Shown piece after piece: positions 7,822-16,700 of a stretch of 64,000 bases of DNA. The translations under genes and the position numbers were made by a program. Location: assembly GCF_004138335.1 (NCBI RefSeq), contig NZ_RYFW01000007.1:186001-250000 (forward strand), read 5' to 3'. Position 1 is the first letter of the stretch. Every line of letters starts with the position of its first letter. The stretch is from Peristeroidobacter agariperforans. Its GTDB lineage: Bacteria; Pseudomonadota; Gammaproteobacteria; Steroidobacterales; Steroidobacteraceae. Under the pieces are notes generated by a model. That model was not told the DNA's origin and searched no databases. It saw only the letters and a program-made list of their open reading frames with translations.

Positions 7822-9612
7822 ATGGACGCCTTGTTACGCGAGCTACGGGAAGGCCCAGACGGTATCGCCGAGTACTACGATACCGAGATCAGCAGCAAAC
7901 AGCTGACCATTGGCAGTGCGGCCGACCGGAACATTCAGTTGTTGGGCCGTGGCATTGCGCCCGAGCACGCAACGATTGTGCTGGCGGGCTCGCAGCTGAG
8001 GCTGGAGTGCCGGCGTGGCGAGATCGTCCGCTTGAACGGCAAGAAGCGTGCGACCGCGAGGCTCAACGTCGGCGATGTGATCGAGCTCGCCGGACATCGG
8101 CTGCGCATCGCCCAGCCGCCGCCGGGCTTCAATGCGGCCATCGAGCTGCAGCCCAACGATCGCGTCGACGCCAGCGCGTTCGAGAGCGCATTCCGCACCG
8201 ATTTGTCACAGACCTGGCTCGGCAAGCGCACCATGGCGTGGGCCGGCGTGGTGCTGGTGATGTTGTTCGGGCTGATGTTGCCGTTCTTCGTCATGAAGCT
8301 GCACCACTCGGGCACGGCCACGCCGTCGTGGATTCCCGGCGACAAGTTCTGGAACAGCGGTCCGCTGCATCAAGTACATCAGCAGGCCATTGGCGATCGC
8401 TGCGAAACGTGCCATCAGAAGTTGTTCCAACGCGTGCAGGATGCAGCGTGCAACGAGTGTCACCGCACGACGCACGATCACATCATGCCCGCGCGCCTGG
8501 CGCTCACAGAGCTCGGGCCGACGCCGCGCTGTGCGACCTGTCATCGCGAGCACAACGAGCCGCAGACCTTTCTGGTCAACAGCGGCGACAGCATGTGCGT
8601 CGATTGCCACGGCGATCCCGAGCATGGCTTCGGTCAGATCCAGGTCGATCGGGTGCTGGGCTTTGGCCTCGAGCGTCATCCGGAGTTCAAAGCACATTTG
8701 CTGGCGTCGACGACGGCGCCCGCGGGCTCGGGGGTCGCGTATGAATGGAAGACGCTGATCGCCGAGCTCGACAAGGCCAAGGAACAGTCGAACCTGAAGT
8801 TCTCCCATCAGCAGCACCTGGATCCCAACCAGGTGCTCCGTCGCGGCGACAGCAAGCCGATGAACTGCGCCGACTGTCATCGCCTCGAGCCGGATGGCGA
8901 ACACTTCGCGCCGATCTCGATGGAAGGGCAGTGCTCGTCGTGCCACGAGCTGACGTTCGATCCCGGCGCGCCGGATCGTCAGCTGCCGCACGGTAAGCCG
9001 CGCGAAGTCGTGCTCACACTGCAAGACTACTTCACCCGCAAGTTCTCCGATCCGAACATGGGCAAGGTGACGCGAGAGCGCCGGCGCTTGCCGGGACGCG
9101 AGGATGAAGAGGAGACCTGCACGGGCGTGCCGTTCGATTGCGCCATGCGCAGCGCTCGCAAGGAGATCGAAAGTCAATTCACGCGTCGCGGCTGCATCGG
9201 CTGTCACGCCGTGGTCGACACACAAGCTCCGAATGTATTCGAGCGCTTCCAGGTCATCCCGATCAAATTCGCGCGCGATTACTTCCCCGCAAATCGCTTC
9301 GATCATCGCAGCCATCAGATTCAGAACAAGCTGACTGGCGACGATGCGTGCCTGTCCTGCCATGCAGCCAAAAAATCCGAGGACGCCAGTGATCTGATGG
9401 TGCCTGGCCTTACGAAATGCACCGAGTGTCATGGCGATAAGGCTGCGGCCGAGCGAGTCACCGTGCAATGCGTGAGCTGTCACGAGTATCACCCGCGCGA
9501 TCCGTCGTTGCTGGACGTCTTCAGCAACGGCGCGAGCCCGCGCATCACGACTCGATTGAGTCGGCCCCGCGAAACCAAACCGGCGCCTGCGGGCGAACTC
9601 GCTGGATCATGA
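7822..9612 (+). CDS. FHA domain-transmembrane-decaheme c-type cytochrome
   Basis: This 596-aa protein spans the inner membrane. Residues 18-97 form an FHA fold (IGSAADRNIQL, APEHATI, LNGKK). Residues 139-159 are a single transmembrane helix. The rest, presumably periplasmic, has ten CxxCH heme sites: CETCH, CNECH, CATCH, CVDCH, CADCH, CSSCH, CIGCH, CLSCH, CTECH and CVSCH. The FHA phosphothreonine site looks degenerate: the usual Arg is Ser and the usual Ser before the conserved His is Ala. It starts 7 bp after the cytochrome b gene, and its stop overlaps the next ATG (ATGA). I infer that it receives electrons from the b hemes while its cytosolic FHA domain couples conduction to a phosphoprotein partner. 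No described family known to me has this layout. Confidence 0.85.
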   Translation: MDALLRELREGPDGIAEYYDTEISSKQLTIGSAADRNIQLLGRGIAPEHATIVLAGSQLRLECRRGEIVRLNGKKRATARLNVGDVIELAGHRLRIAQPPPGFNAAIELQPNDRVDASAFESAFRTDLSQTWLGKRTMAWAGVVLVMLFGLMLPFFVMKLHHSGTATPSWIPGDKFWNSGPLHQVHQQAIGDRCETCHQKLFQRVQDAACNECHRTTHDHIMPARLALTELGPTPRCATCHREHNEPQTFLVNSGDSMCVDCHGDPEHGFGQIQVDRVLGFGLERHPEFKAHLLASTTAPAGSGVAYEWKTLIAELDKAKEQSNLKFSHQQHLDPNQVLRRGDSKPMNCADCHRLEPDGEHFAPISMEGQCSSCHELTFDPGAPDRQLPHGKPREVVLTLQDYFTRKFSDPNMGKVTRERRRLPGREDEEETCTGVPFDCAMRSARKEIESQFTRRGCIGCHAVVDTQAPNVFERFQVIPIKFARDYFPANRFDHRSHQIQNKLTGDDACLSCHAAKKSEDASDLMVPGLTKCTECHGDKAAAERVTVQCVSCHEYHPRDPSLLDVFSNGASPRITTRLSRPRETKPAPAGELAGS

Positions 9613-11672
9613 GACAGACTTCACATATTCGCGCGTGGCGGAGCTTGCTGCCGCTTACGGCGGCATTCCTGGTGGCGTGTTCAGGCGGCTCGCCGACCAC
9701 ACCGACCACCGGCACGGACAGCAGCGATCCCACTTGCACCGGCACGTGCTTGAGCACGTCGACCTCGAATCTCAGCGTCGCCGATGTGCAACGAGTGATC
9801 GCGCAAGGTGTTGCTGAAGCGCAAGCACGCGGCACGAATGCAACAATCGCGGTCGTCGATCGCGTGGGCAATGTGCTCGCCGTGTATCGGATGGGCGATC
9901 CGTCGACGCGCTCAGTCACCGTGACGACTTCCCCAAACGGCGACGCGCCGATCTCTGGTGGATTGGAAGGCATTCGTTTGCCGGTGCAGGCCGCGATGGT
10001 GAACATCGATCACGCGGCTGCCATCGCCAAGGCCGTGACCGGTGCGTATCTGTCCTCCGAAGGCAACGCATTCTCGACGCGCGTCGCCAGCCAGATCGTG
10101 CAAGATCATTTCAATCCGGGCGAGGACCTCCAGCCGGCCGGCCCTTTGTTCGGGGTGCAGTTCAGCTCGCTTGCGTGCTCGGATCTGGTTCGTTCGTTCA
10201 CGGGCGCGCCGGGACCGGGGCCGCAGCGAACGCCGCTCGGATTGTCGGCGGACCCGGGCGGTTTCCCGCTGTACAAGAACGGCACGGTGGTGGGCGGCGT
10301 CGGTGTGCTGGCCGACGGCTTCTACACCATCGACAAGAGCATTCTCGATCGTGACATCGACGTGGACGAGGCGATTGCGCTTGCCGCCACGTTTAGCTAC
10401 AGCGCGCCGGTCGATCGACGCGCCGATCGCATCACCGTCGATGGCAAAGTGCTGCGCTTCACCGACGTGGAGTTCGCCGAACTGAGCGCAGATCCGCAGT
10501 CCGCGCCCGGTTTCGACACGCTCACCGCGGCGGTGGGCGGACTGGTCACGGTGCCTGGATACACGGATGGCGTCGTTCGCGACGGTACTGTGTTCGGTCA
10601 GCCAGGTTCTGGTGTGCGTCCCGATGGCGATCAGAACTTCCCTGGCCGCGACGCCTTCGTGCTGGTCGATGAAGCAAACAATCTGCGCTACCCGCCGCGC
10701 GCTGGCACGGATGCGGCTATTGTGGGCGGAGCGGTGCTCAGTGAAGCTGAAGTGCGCACACTGTTGCAATCGGCGCTCGATGTGGCGAATCGCGCTCGTG
10801 CGCAGATCCGGCGTCCGGTGGGATCGCAAGCTCGCGTGACGATCTCCGTCGTCGACTCGCAAGGTGAGATCCTGGGCGTTGCTCGCACGCGAGACGCGCC
10901 GCTGTTCGGCACGGACGTGTCGTTGCAAAAGGCGCGGACGGCAGCGTTCATGTCGTCCAGTTCAGCGGCGAGCTTCATCGCGACCCTGCCGGATGCCAGA
11001 TATCTGAGCACGACCGATGCGGCGGTGAGCGTCGTGCGTTCAATTCCATTGAGTGGATACGTGAATGCTCTGCGCTCTTTCATCGCCAATCCCAACGCGC
11101 TTGCCGATGGACAGGTCGCCTACACCGATCGCGCTTACGGCAACCTCTCGCGCCCGTTCTTTCCCGACGGCATCACGGGTGCCAACCAAGGGCCGTTGAG
11201 CAAGCCGGTGGGCGAGTGGAGCCCGTTCTCGACCGGCATGCAGCTCGATCTGTCGATGAACGCGGTCCTTCAGCATGTGTTGTTCGTCGCGGGCGTGCCT
11301 GGAATTCCCGATGTCGCACCGGGCTGCGCGGGAGTGCAACTCGCCGCCGACCTGAGCAGCGTCGGGCAGACGATCACGGGTGTGCGCCTCGGGAACGGCC
11401 TGCAGATCTTCCCTGGCAGCGTGCCTGTTTATCGAGGCAGCACTTTGATCGGCGCCGTCGGCGTATCCGGCGACGGTATCGATCAGGATGACATGGTCGC
11501 GTTCATGGGCTTGCACAACGCAGGTCAGACGCTCGGCGGTGCGATCAACAACGCTCCGGCAGAGATGCGCGCCGACACCTTGCTGCCGCAGGGCGTGCGC
11601 TTGCGGTACGTGCAGTGTCCCCAGGCGCCGTTCATCGACGGCACGGACGACAACGTTTGTGGAGGGAAGTGA
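9609..11672 (+). CDS. Lipoprotein with two GlcG/HbpS-like domains
   Basis: This is a predicted lipoprotein of 687 aa. The start at ATG 9609 gives a signal peptide ending in the lipobox LVAC, with lipidated Cys24. The +2 residue is Ser, which favours the outer membrane. Two repeats of the GlcG/HbpS (DUF336) fold are visible: one near residues 50-150 (VQRVIAQGVAEAQARG, then IAVVDRVGNVLAVYRMGD), and one near 380-480 (LLQSALDVANRARAQI, then ISVVDSQGEILGVARTRD). Some members of this superfamily bind heme or corrinoids. It has no CxxCH sites of its own. Its place among the cytochrome genes suggests an accessory or substrate-binding part of the same outer-membrane assembly, which is an inference. 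It overlaps the upstream gene by 4 bases. Confidence 0.75.
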   Translation: MRQTSHIRAWRSLLPLTAAFLVACSGGSPTTPTTGTDSSDPTCTGTCLSTSTSNLSVADVQRVIAQGVAEAQARGTNATIAVVDRVGNVLAVYRMGDPSTRSVTVTTSPNGDAPISGGLEGIRLPVQAAMVNIDHAAAIAKAVTGAYLSSEGNAFSTRVASQIVQDHFNPGEDLQPAGPLFGVQFSSLACSDLVRSFTGAPGPGPQRTPLGLSADPGGFPLYKNGTVVGGVGVLADGFYTIDKSILDRDIDVDEAIALAATFSYSAPVDRRADRITVDGKVLRFTDVEFAELSADPQSAPGFDTLTAAVGGLVTVPGYTDGVVRDGTVFGQPGSGVRPDGDQNFPGRDAFVLVDEANNLRYPPRAGTDAAIVGGAVLSEAEVRTLLQSALDVANRARAQIRRPVGSQARVTISVVDSQGEILGVARTRDAPLFGTDVSLQKARTAAFMSSSSAASFIATLPDARYLSTTDAAVSVVRSIPLSGYVNALRSFIANPNALADGQVAYTDRAYGNLSRPFFPDGITGANQGPLSKPVGEWSPFSTGMQLDLSMNAVLQHVLFVAGVPGIPDVAPGCAGVQLAADLSSVGQTITGVRLGNGLQIFPGSVPVYRGSTLIGAVGVSGDGIDQDDMVAFMGLHNAGQTLGGAINNAPAEMRADTLLPQGVRLRYVQCPQAPFIDGTDDNVCGGK

Positions 11673-11683
11673 CGTGAGGAGGA

Positions 11684-11720
11684 AGCGGTTAGCGGTTTGC
11701 GATTGGCGGTTGGCGGTTAG
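11684..11720 (+). repeat. Left arm: five heptamer repeats (RGCGGTT type)
   Basis: Five consecutive 7-bp units read AGCGGTT, AGCGGTT, TGCGATT, GGCGGTT, GGCGGTT. The array faces a complementary array at 11789-11827, so together they can fold into a long stem with a loop of about 68 nt. It lies between the lipoprotein stop and the barrel start. Confidence 0.8.
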
Positions 11721-11763
11721 TCAAGAGGCTCAGTTCCTATGGGGATCGGGAGGGCGTGACGAC

Positions 11764-13716
11764 ATGTCGTTGCCCAAATCTTCTCTTCACCAACCGCCAA
11801 CCGCCAACCGCCAACCGCTAACCGCTGCTCTTCTCACGATCAGCACGTTTGTAGTCACGGCGACTGCATGGTCTCAGACCGCGACCGCCGCTGAAGTTTG
11901 TTATCAGGACGACGTTGGCCGCGTCGTGAAGCGACGCCGGCCGGGCTACACCGAAGTGCCGTGTCCGGAAGAGGGCAGCGCACAGCAACCGACCACGCCG
12001 TCGGGTGAAGGTGTGCCGCCGCCATCGCCGGAAGCGCAGCAGGTGCTGCCGCTGCCGCCGCTCGAAGATACCGGTCGCGCCCCGCGGCGACGCGTGATGG
12101 AACGTACGCCGCCGGCGTCGGTTTCGCCGATTCCGCGGCCGGGTCTCACAGACTTCGTGGACTCGGTGCCCATGCCCGATCGCTGGCGCATCGTCGACAC
12201 CCTGGGCTACAAGGAACGTTGGTGGGATCCCTACAACCGCAACGTGCTCAAGGCGGACAAGCCGGTGGTCGGCGAGGACTGGTTCTTCAACCTCGGTGTG
12301 ATCTCCGACACGATCTATGAAATGCGCGAAGTGCCCACGCCCATCGGCGCGATCTCGACCGACAGGCCCGGCGGCATCGATGTGTTCGGCAGCTCCGATC
12401 AATGGTCGGTGGCGCAGAACATGAGCTTCGAGTTCGTCTATTACAAAGGCAACACGGTCTTCAAGCCACCCGATTGGGAATTCCGCGTCACTCCCGTCAT
12501 TTCCTACAATTACACCGAGCTCGAGGAAGTGCAGGCGGTCAATGCCGATGCACGCCGCGGCCTGACGCGTGACGACACGTTCGTCGGCTTGCAGGCGGCG
12601 TTCGTGGACAGGCACCTGCGGAACGTTTCGGACAACTACGACTTCGACAGTTTCCGTATCGGCATCCAGCCGTTCTCGTCGGACTTCCGCGGCTTCCTGT
12701 TTCAGGACAATCAGCTGGGCGCGCGTCTGTTCGGTACTCGCGGCAACAACAAGTGGCAATACAACATTGCTTACTTCCGCCGCCTGGAAAAAGACACGAA
12801 CAGCGGCTTGAACGATGTCGGCGCGGATCTGCGCGAGGACGACGTGTTTGTCGTCAACCTCTATCGGCAGGATTTCCCCGTGCTCGGCTTCACGTCGCAG
12901 GCGACGGTGCTCCACAACCGCAATCGCGAGGACGAGCTGCGTTATAACAACAATGGCTTCATCGAGCGGCCGTCCTCGCTCGGGTTGGAGAACCTGCGCG
13001 AGTACGACGTGACCTATGTCGGCTACAACGGCGACGGTCACTTCGGCCGCGTCAACCTCACGACCTCCGTGTACTACGCCATCGGCGACGAGACGCCGAG
13101 CGTGTTCGTCAATCAGGAAGTAGACATCAGCGCGCTGTTCGCGGCGGCGGAGCTGTCGATGGACTTCGACTGGATTCGTCCGCGCATCTCGCTCTTGTAC
13201 GGCAGCGGCGATGACGATCCGTTCGACGACGAGGCCAACGGCTTCGATGCGGTGTTCGAGAATCCGCAGTTCGCCGGCGCCGATACCAGCTACTTCATCC
13301 GCCAGGCCGTGCCCTTGATCGGCGGCGGACGCGTCGCGCTCGCGACCCGCAACGGCGTGTTGAACAACCTGCGCTCGTCGAAGGAAGAAGGTCAGTCGAA
13401 CTTCACCAATCCGGGCGTGCTGATGGCGGGCCTGGGCGTCGATATGGACTTGATGCCGGAGCTGCGGCTGTCCTTCAACGCCAACACGCTGTACTTCGAC
13501 GATCCGACGGTGATCGAGGTCGCGCGCAATCAGGGGCCGATCGACAAGCACATCGGTTACGACGTGTCGGCCTCGGTGATCTATCGGCCGATGATGTCGC
13601 AGAACATGGTGGTGCGCGCCTCGTACGCGACGCTGATTGCCGGCGACGGCTTCGACGCGCTGTTCCCGGACGAGGATCCGGGTTACTTCCAGCTCAACGC
13701 GATCTTCGCTTACTGA
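11764..13716 (+). CDS. Outer-membrane beta-barrel protein of the cytochrome cluster
   Basis: This is a predicted exported protein of 650 aa. From ATG 11764 the N-terminus gives a signal peptide with core ALLTISTFVVTATAWS and cleavage near TATAA. A short domain with two Cys (VCYQDD, VPCPEE) and a Pro-rich linker follow. The remainder alternates polar and aromatic or hydrophobic residues (for example WEFRVTPVISYNY, WQYNIAYFRR, VNLTTSVYYAIG) and ends in LNAIFAY, an aromatic terminus typical of BAM-inserted barrels. It could be the porin sheath of a porin-cytochrome conduit, since multiheme cytochrome genes lie on both sides. That role is inferred, because I cannot place it in a named porin family. 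A GTG at 11674 is in frame and would extend translation through the heptamer array, but gives no proper signal peptide. Confidence 0.72.
   Translation: MSLPKSSLHQPPTANRQPLTAALLTISTFVVTATAWSQTATAAEVCYQDDVGRVVKRRRPGYTEVPCPEEGSAQQPTTPSGEGVPPPSPEAQQVLPLPPLEDTGRAPRRRVMERTPPASVSPIPRPGLTDFVDSVPMPDRWRIVDTLGYKERWWDPYNRNVLKADKPVVGEDWFFNLGVISDTIYEMREVPTPIGAISTDRPGGIDVFGSSDQWSVAQNMSFEFVYYKGNTVFKPPDWEFRVTPVISYNYTELEEVQAVNADARRGLTRDDTFVGLQAAFVDRHLRNVSDNYDFDSFRIGIQPFSSDFRGFLFQDNQLGARLFGTRGNNKWQYNIAYFRRLEKDTNSGLNDVGADLREDDVFVVNLYRQDFPVLGFTSQATVLHNRNREDELRYNNNGFIERPSSLGLENLREYDVTYVGYNGDGHFGRVNLTTSVYYAIGDETPSVFVNQEVDISALFAAAELSMDFDWIRPRISLLYGSGDDDPFDDEANGFDAVFENPQFAGADTSYFIRQAVPLIGGGRVALATRNGVLNNLRSSKEEGQSNFTNPGVLMAGLGVDMDLMPELRLSFNANTLYFDDPTVIEVARNQGPIDKHIGYDVSASVIYRPMMSQNMVVRASYATLIAGDGFDALFPDEDPGYFQLNAIFAY
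11789..11827 (+). repeat. Right arm: five heptamer repeats (CAACCGC type)
   Basis: Tandem 7-bp units CAACCGC (x4) then TAACCGC are the reverse complement of the array at 11684-11720. This arm lies inside the coding region and supplies the signal-peptide n-region residues of the barrel protein. Because 7 is not a multiple of 3, a gain or loss of one unit would shift the frame. Confidence 0.8.
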
Positions 13717-13761
13717 CCCTCCGAAAATCATTGTAGCGCGTCAGACATGCCAAGGACTCCA

Positions 13762-16700
13762 ATGACAACGCTCGGGAAGCTCGCGACTGGATTCGCACAG
13801 ACATTGGTCGCGCTGTGCGCTTTCAGCGGCGTCGCTTCCGCCGGCTGGTTCGGCGACGAACCGAAGTATGTGACGGCACCGCCGGCGCCGAAGAGCCAGA
13901 CCGAAGAGGACGTGCGGGCCAAGACCGAAGGCTGTCAGACCTGTCACACCCAGACCGATTCGAACACCATGCACTTGAACCCGGCCGTGAAGCTGGGTTG
14001 CACGGACTGTCATGGCGGCGATGCCAACGTGCGCCTGACGCCCGGTGTTCAGCGCGGCACGAAGGACTACATGAAGCAGCAAGAGCTTGCTCACGTGCTG
14101 CCGAAATTTCCGGAGGAGTGGAAGTATCCGTCCAGCGCCAATCCGGAGCGCACCTATACGCTGTTGAACCGCGAAAGCCCGGAGTTCATTCGCTTCATCA
14201 ATCCGTCGGACTATCGCATCGTTCGTGAGTCGTGCGGCTCCTGCCACATGGAGATCATCGAAGCGTCGGCGCGCAGCATGCACACGACCGGCGCAATGTT
14301 GTGGGGCGGCGCTGCATATAACAACGGCATCCTCGATTTCAAACAGTACATCATCGGCGAGTCGTACGACCGCAATGGCCAGGGCGTGCTGTTGAAGGGA
14401 CCGAAGATTCCGGATCACCTGGTCAACCAGGCGGCGGTCGCCGGCATCCTGCCGCAGCTGTATCCGCTACCGTCGTGGGAAACGATTTATCCCGGCGACA
14501 TCTTCCGCGTGTTCGAGCGCGGCGGACGTAACATCGCGAACTTGTTCCCCGAGACCGGCCTGCCCAATGCGCTCGGTCAGTTGCAGCGTATCGAAGAGCC
14601 GGGTCGGCCTGATTTCCGCCAATCGAATCGTGGCCCGGGCACCGGTGCTCGCATTGCCGTGCCGGTGATCAATATCACCAAGACTCGGTTGAACGATCCG
14701 CTGCCCTGGTTCCTGGGCACTAACGATCAGCCCGGCGATTTCCGCCACTCGGGCTGCGCTTCATGCCACGTCGTGTATGCGAACGACCGCGACAAGCGCC
14801 ACTCGAGCATCTATGCGAAGTTCGGTCACGAGGGTCTGACGCGCACCGTTGACCCCACGATCAGCAAGACGGAGCCAGGCCATCCGCTGACGCACACGTT
14901 GACGCGCTCGGTGCCGACCAGCCAGTGCATGGTCTGTCACATGCACCAGCCCAACATGTTCATGAACAGCTTCCTCGGCTACACGATGTGGGACTACGAG
15001 TCCGACGCGCCGTTCATGTGGCCGGAGAAACAGCAGTACCCGACCAGCGAGCAGATGCGCAAAGTGCTCGATCGCAACCCGGAAGGCGCGGCGACGCGTG
15101 GCAAGTGGTCGGACGTGAATTTCCTGAAGCAGGTGTCCGAGCTCAATCCGCAGCTCAAGGACACGCAGTTTGCGGACTATCACGGTCACGGCTGGAACTT
15201 CCGCGGCGTGTTCAAGCGCGACCGCAAGGGCAACCTGCTGGATGCCAACAACAAGGTCGTGAGCGACGAGGATCCGCAGAAGTTCAAGAAGGCGGTCCAC
15301 ATGTCGTCCATCCACGTCGACGTGGGCATGCAGTGCGTGGACTGCCATTTCTCGCAAGACAATCACGGCAACGGCTATATCTATGGCGAGGTGGCCGCCG
15401 CGGTCGAGATCGACTGTAAGGACTGCCATGGCACGGCGTTGCAGCTGCCGAACTTGTACACCTCAGGTCCGGCTGCACTCGGCGGCGGCGTCGACATGAC
15501 GACGCTGCGCACGCCGGACGGCCGGCGGCGCTTCGAATGGATAGGCGAGACGTTGTATCAGCGCTCGATGATGGAGTCGGGCGTCGAATGGCGCATGAGC
15601 CTGGTCAAGCGCTCGGTCGACCCGAGCAGTGCCGAATACAACCCGAAGGCGGCTCGCGCCAAGCTGATGAGCAAGAACACGGCGTCGCTGGAGTGGGGCA
15701 AGGGTATCGCGCCAAACAACCTCGCGCACACCGACGAGAACGTCGAGTGCTACACGTGCCACACGTCGTGGACCACGAGCTGCGGCGGCTGTCACTTGCC
15801 GATCGAGGCGAATGCCAAGACGACTCGCAATCACTACGAGGGCGGCGAGACGCGTAACTTCGCGACGTATAACCCGCAGGTCGCGCGTGATGACATGTTC
15901 CTGCTGGGTCGTCGCGAGCCCGCGGCGGGTGGCAAGATTGCGCCCGTGCGCTCGAGCTCGGCGCTGGTCCTTTCCTCGACCAATGCCAATCGCGAAAAGA
16001 TCTACATTCAGCAGCCGCCGATCGCGGCCAGCGGCTACAGCTCGCAGGCGTTCAACCCGCACTACCCGCACACCGAGCGCAAGACCGAGACCAAGACCTG
16101 CACCGACTGTCATTTGTCGAAGGAGAATGACAACAACGCCATCATGGCGCAGTTGCTGGCGCAGGGCACCAACTTCATCAACTTCGTCGGCTACAACGCT
16201 TATGTGGGCGGCGACGGCCAGATCAGCGCCGTCAACGTCACCGAATGGGACGAGCCGCAAGCCGTCATCGGCAGCTATCTGCACCGTTACGCTTATCCGG
16301 ATTGGTTCAATGAGCACAACGAGAACGATCGCGAGCTGAAGAACGGCTACAGCCACGACGCTGGCGATGTGCGCTGCCTGCAACTGCGGGGCGAATATTT
16401 GTATGTCGCCGAAGGTCGCGCTGGTCTGCAGGTCTACGACGTGGCCAGCCAGGGCAACAAGGGCGTGTCACAGCGCTTGATCACTGCGCCGTTCAGCCCG
16501 CTGGGTCACGACACCCAAGTCAATACAAAGAATGCGACTTGCGTGGCGCTGCCGACCAATCAGCCCATCCACCCGCCGCGTAACGAAGGCGAGAAGATGC
16601 GTGTGGCGAACCTGGAGCAGCCGATCCATCCTCTCTATAACTACGCATATGTCACCGATTCCAAGGAAGGACTGATCCTGGTCGACGTGAACACGATGGC

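Noticed and set aside
11684-11827. CRISPR array
   Set aside because: Units are 7 bp and contiguous without spacers, in two inverted sets, and no cas genes are present.
11818-13731. 637-aa open frame antisense to the barrel gene
   Set aside because: It is the shadow of a GC-rich coding strand. The plus-strand product has a signal peptide and barrel features; the antisense product is Arg/Val/Asp-rich with no motifs.
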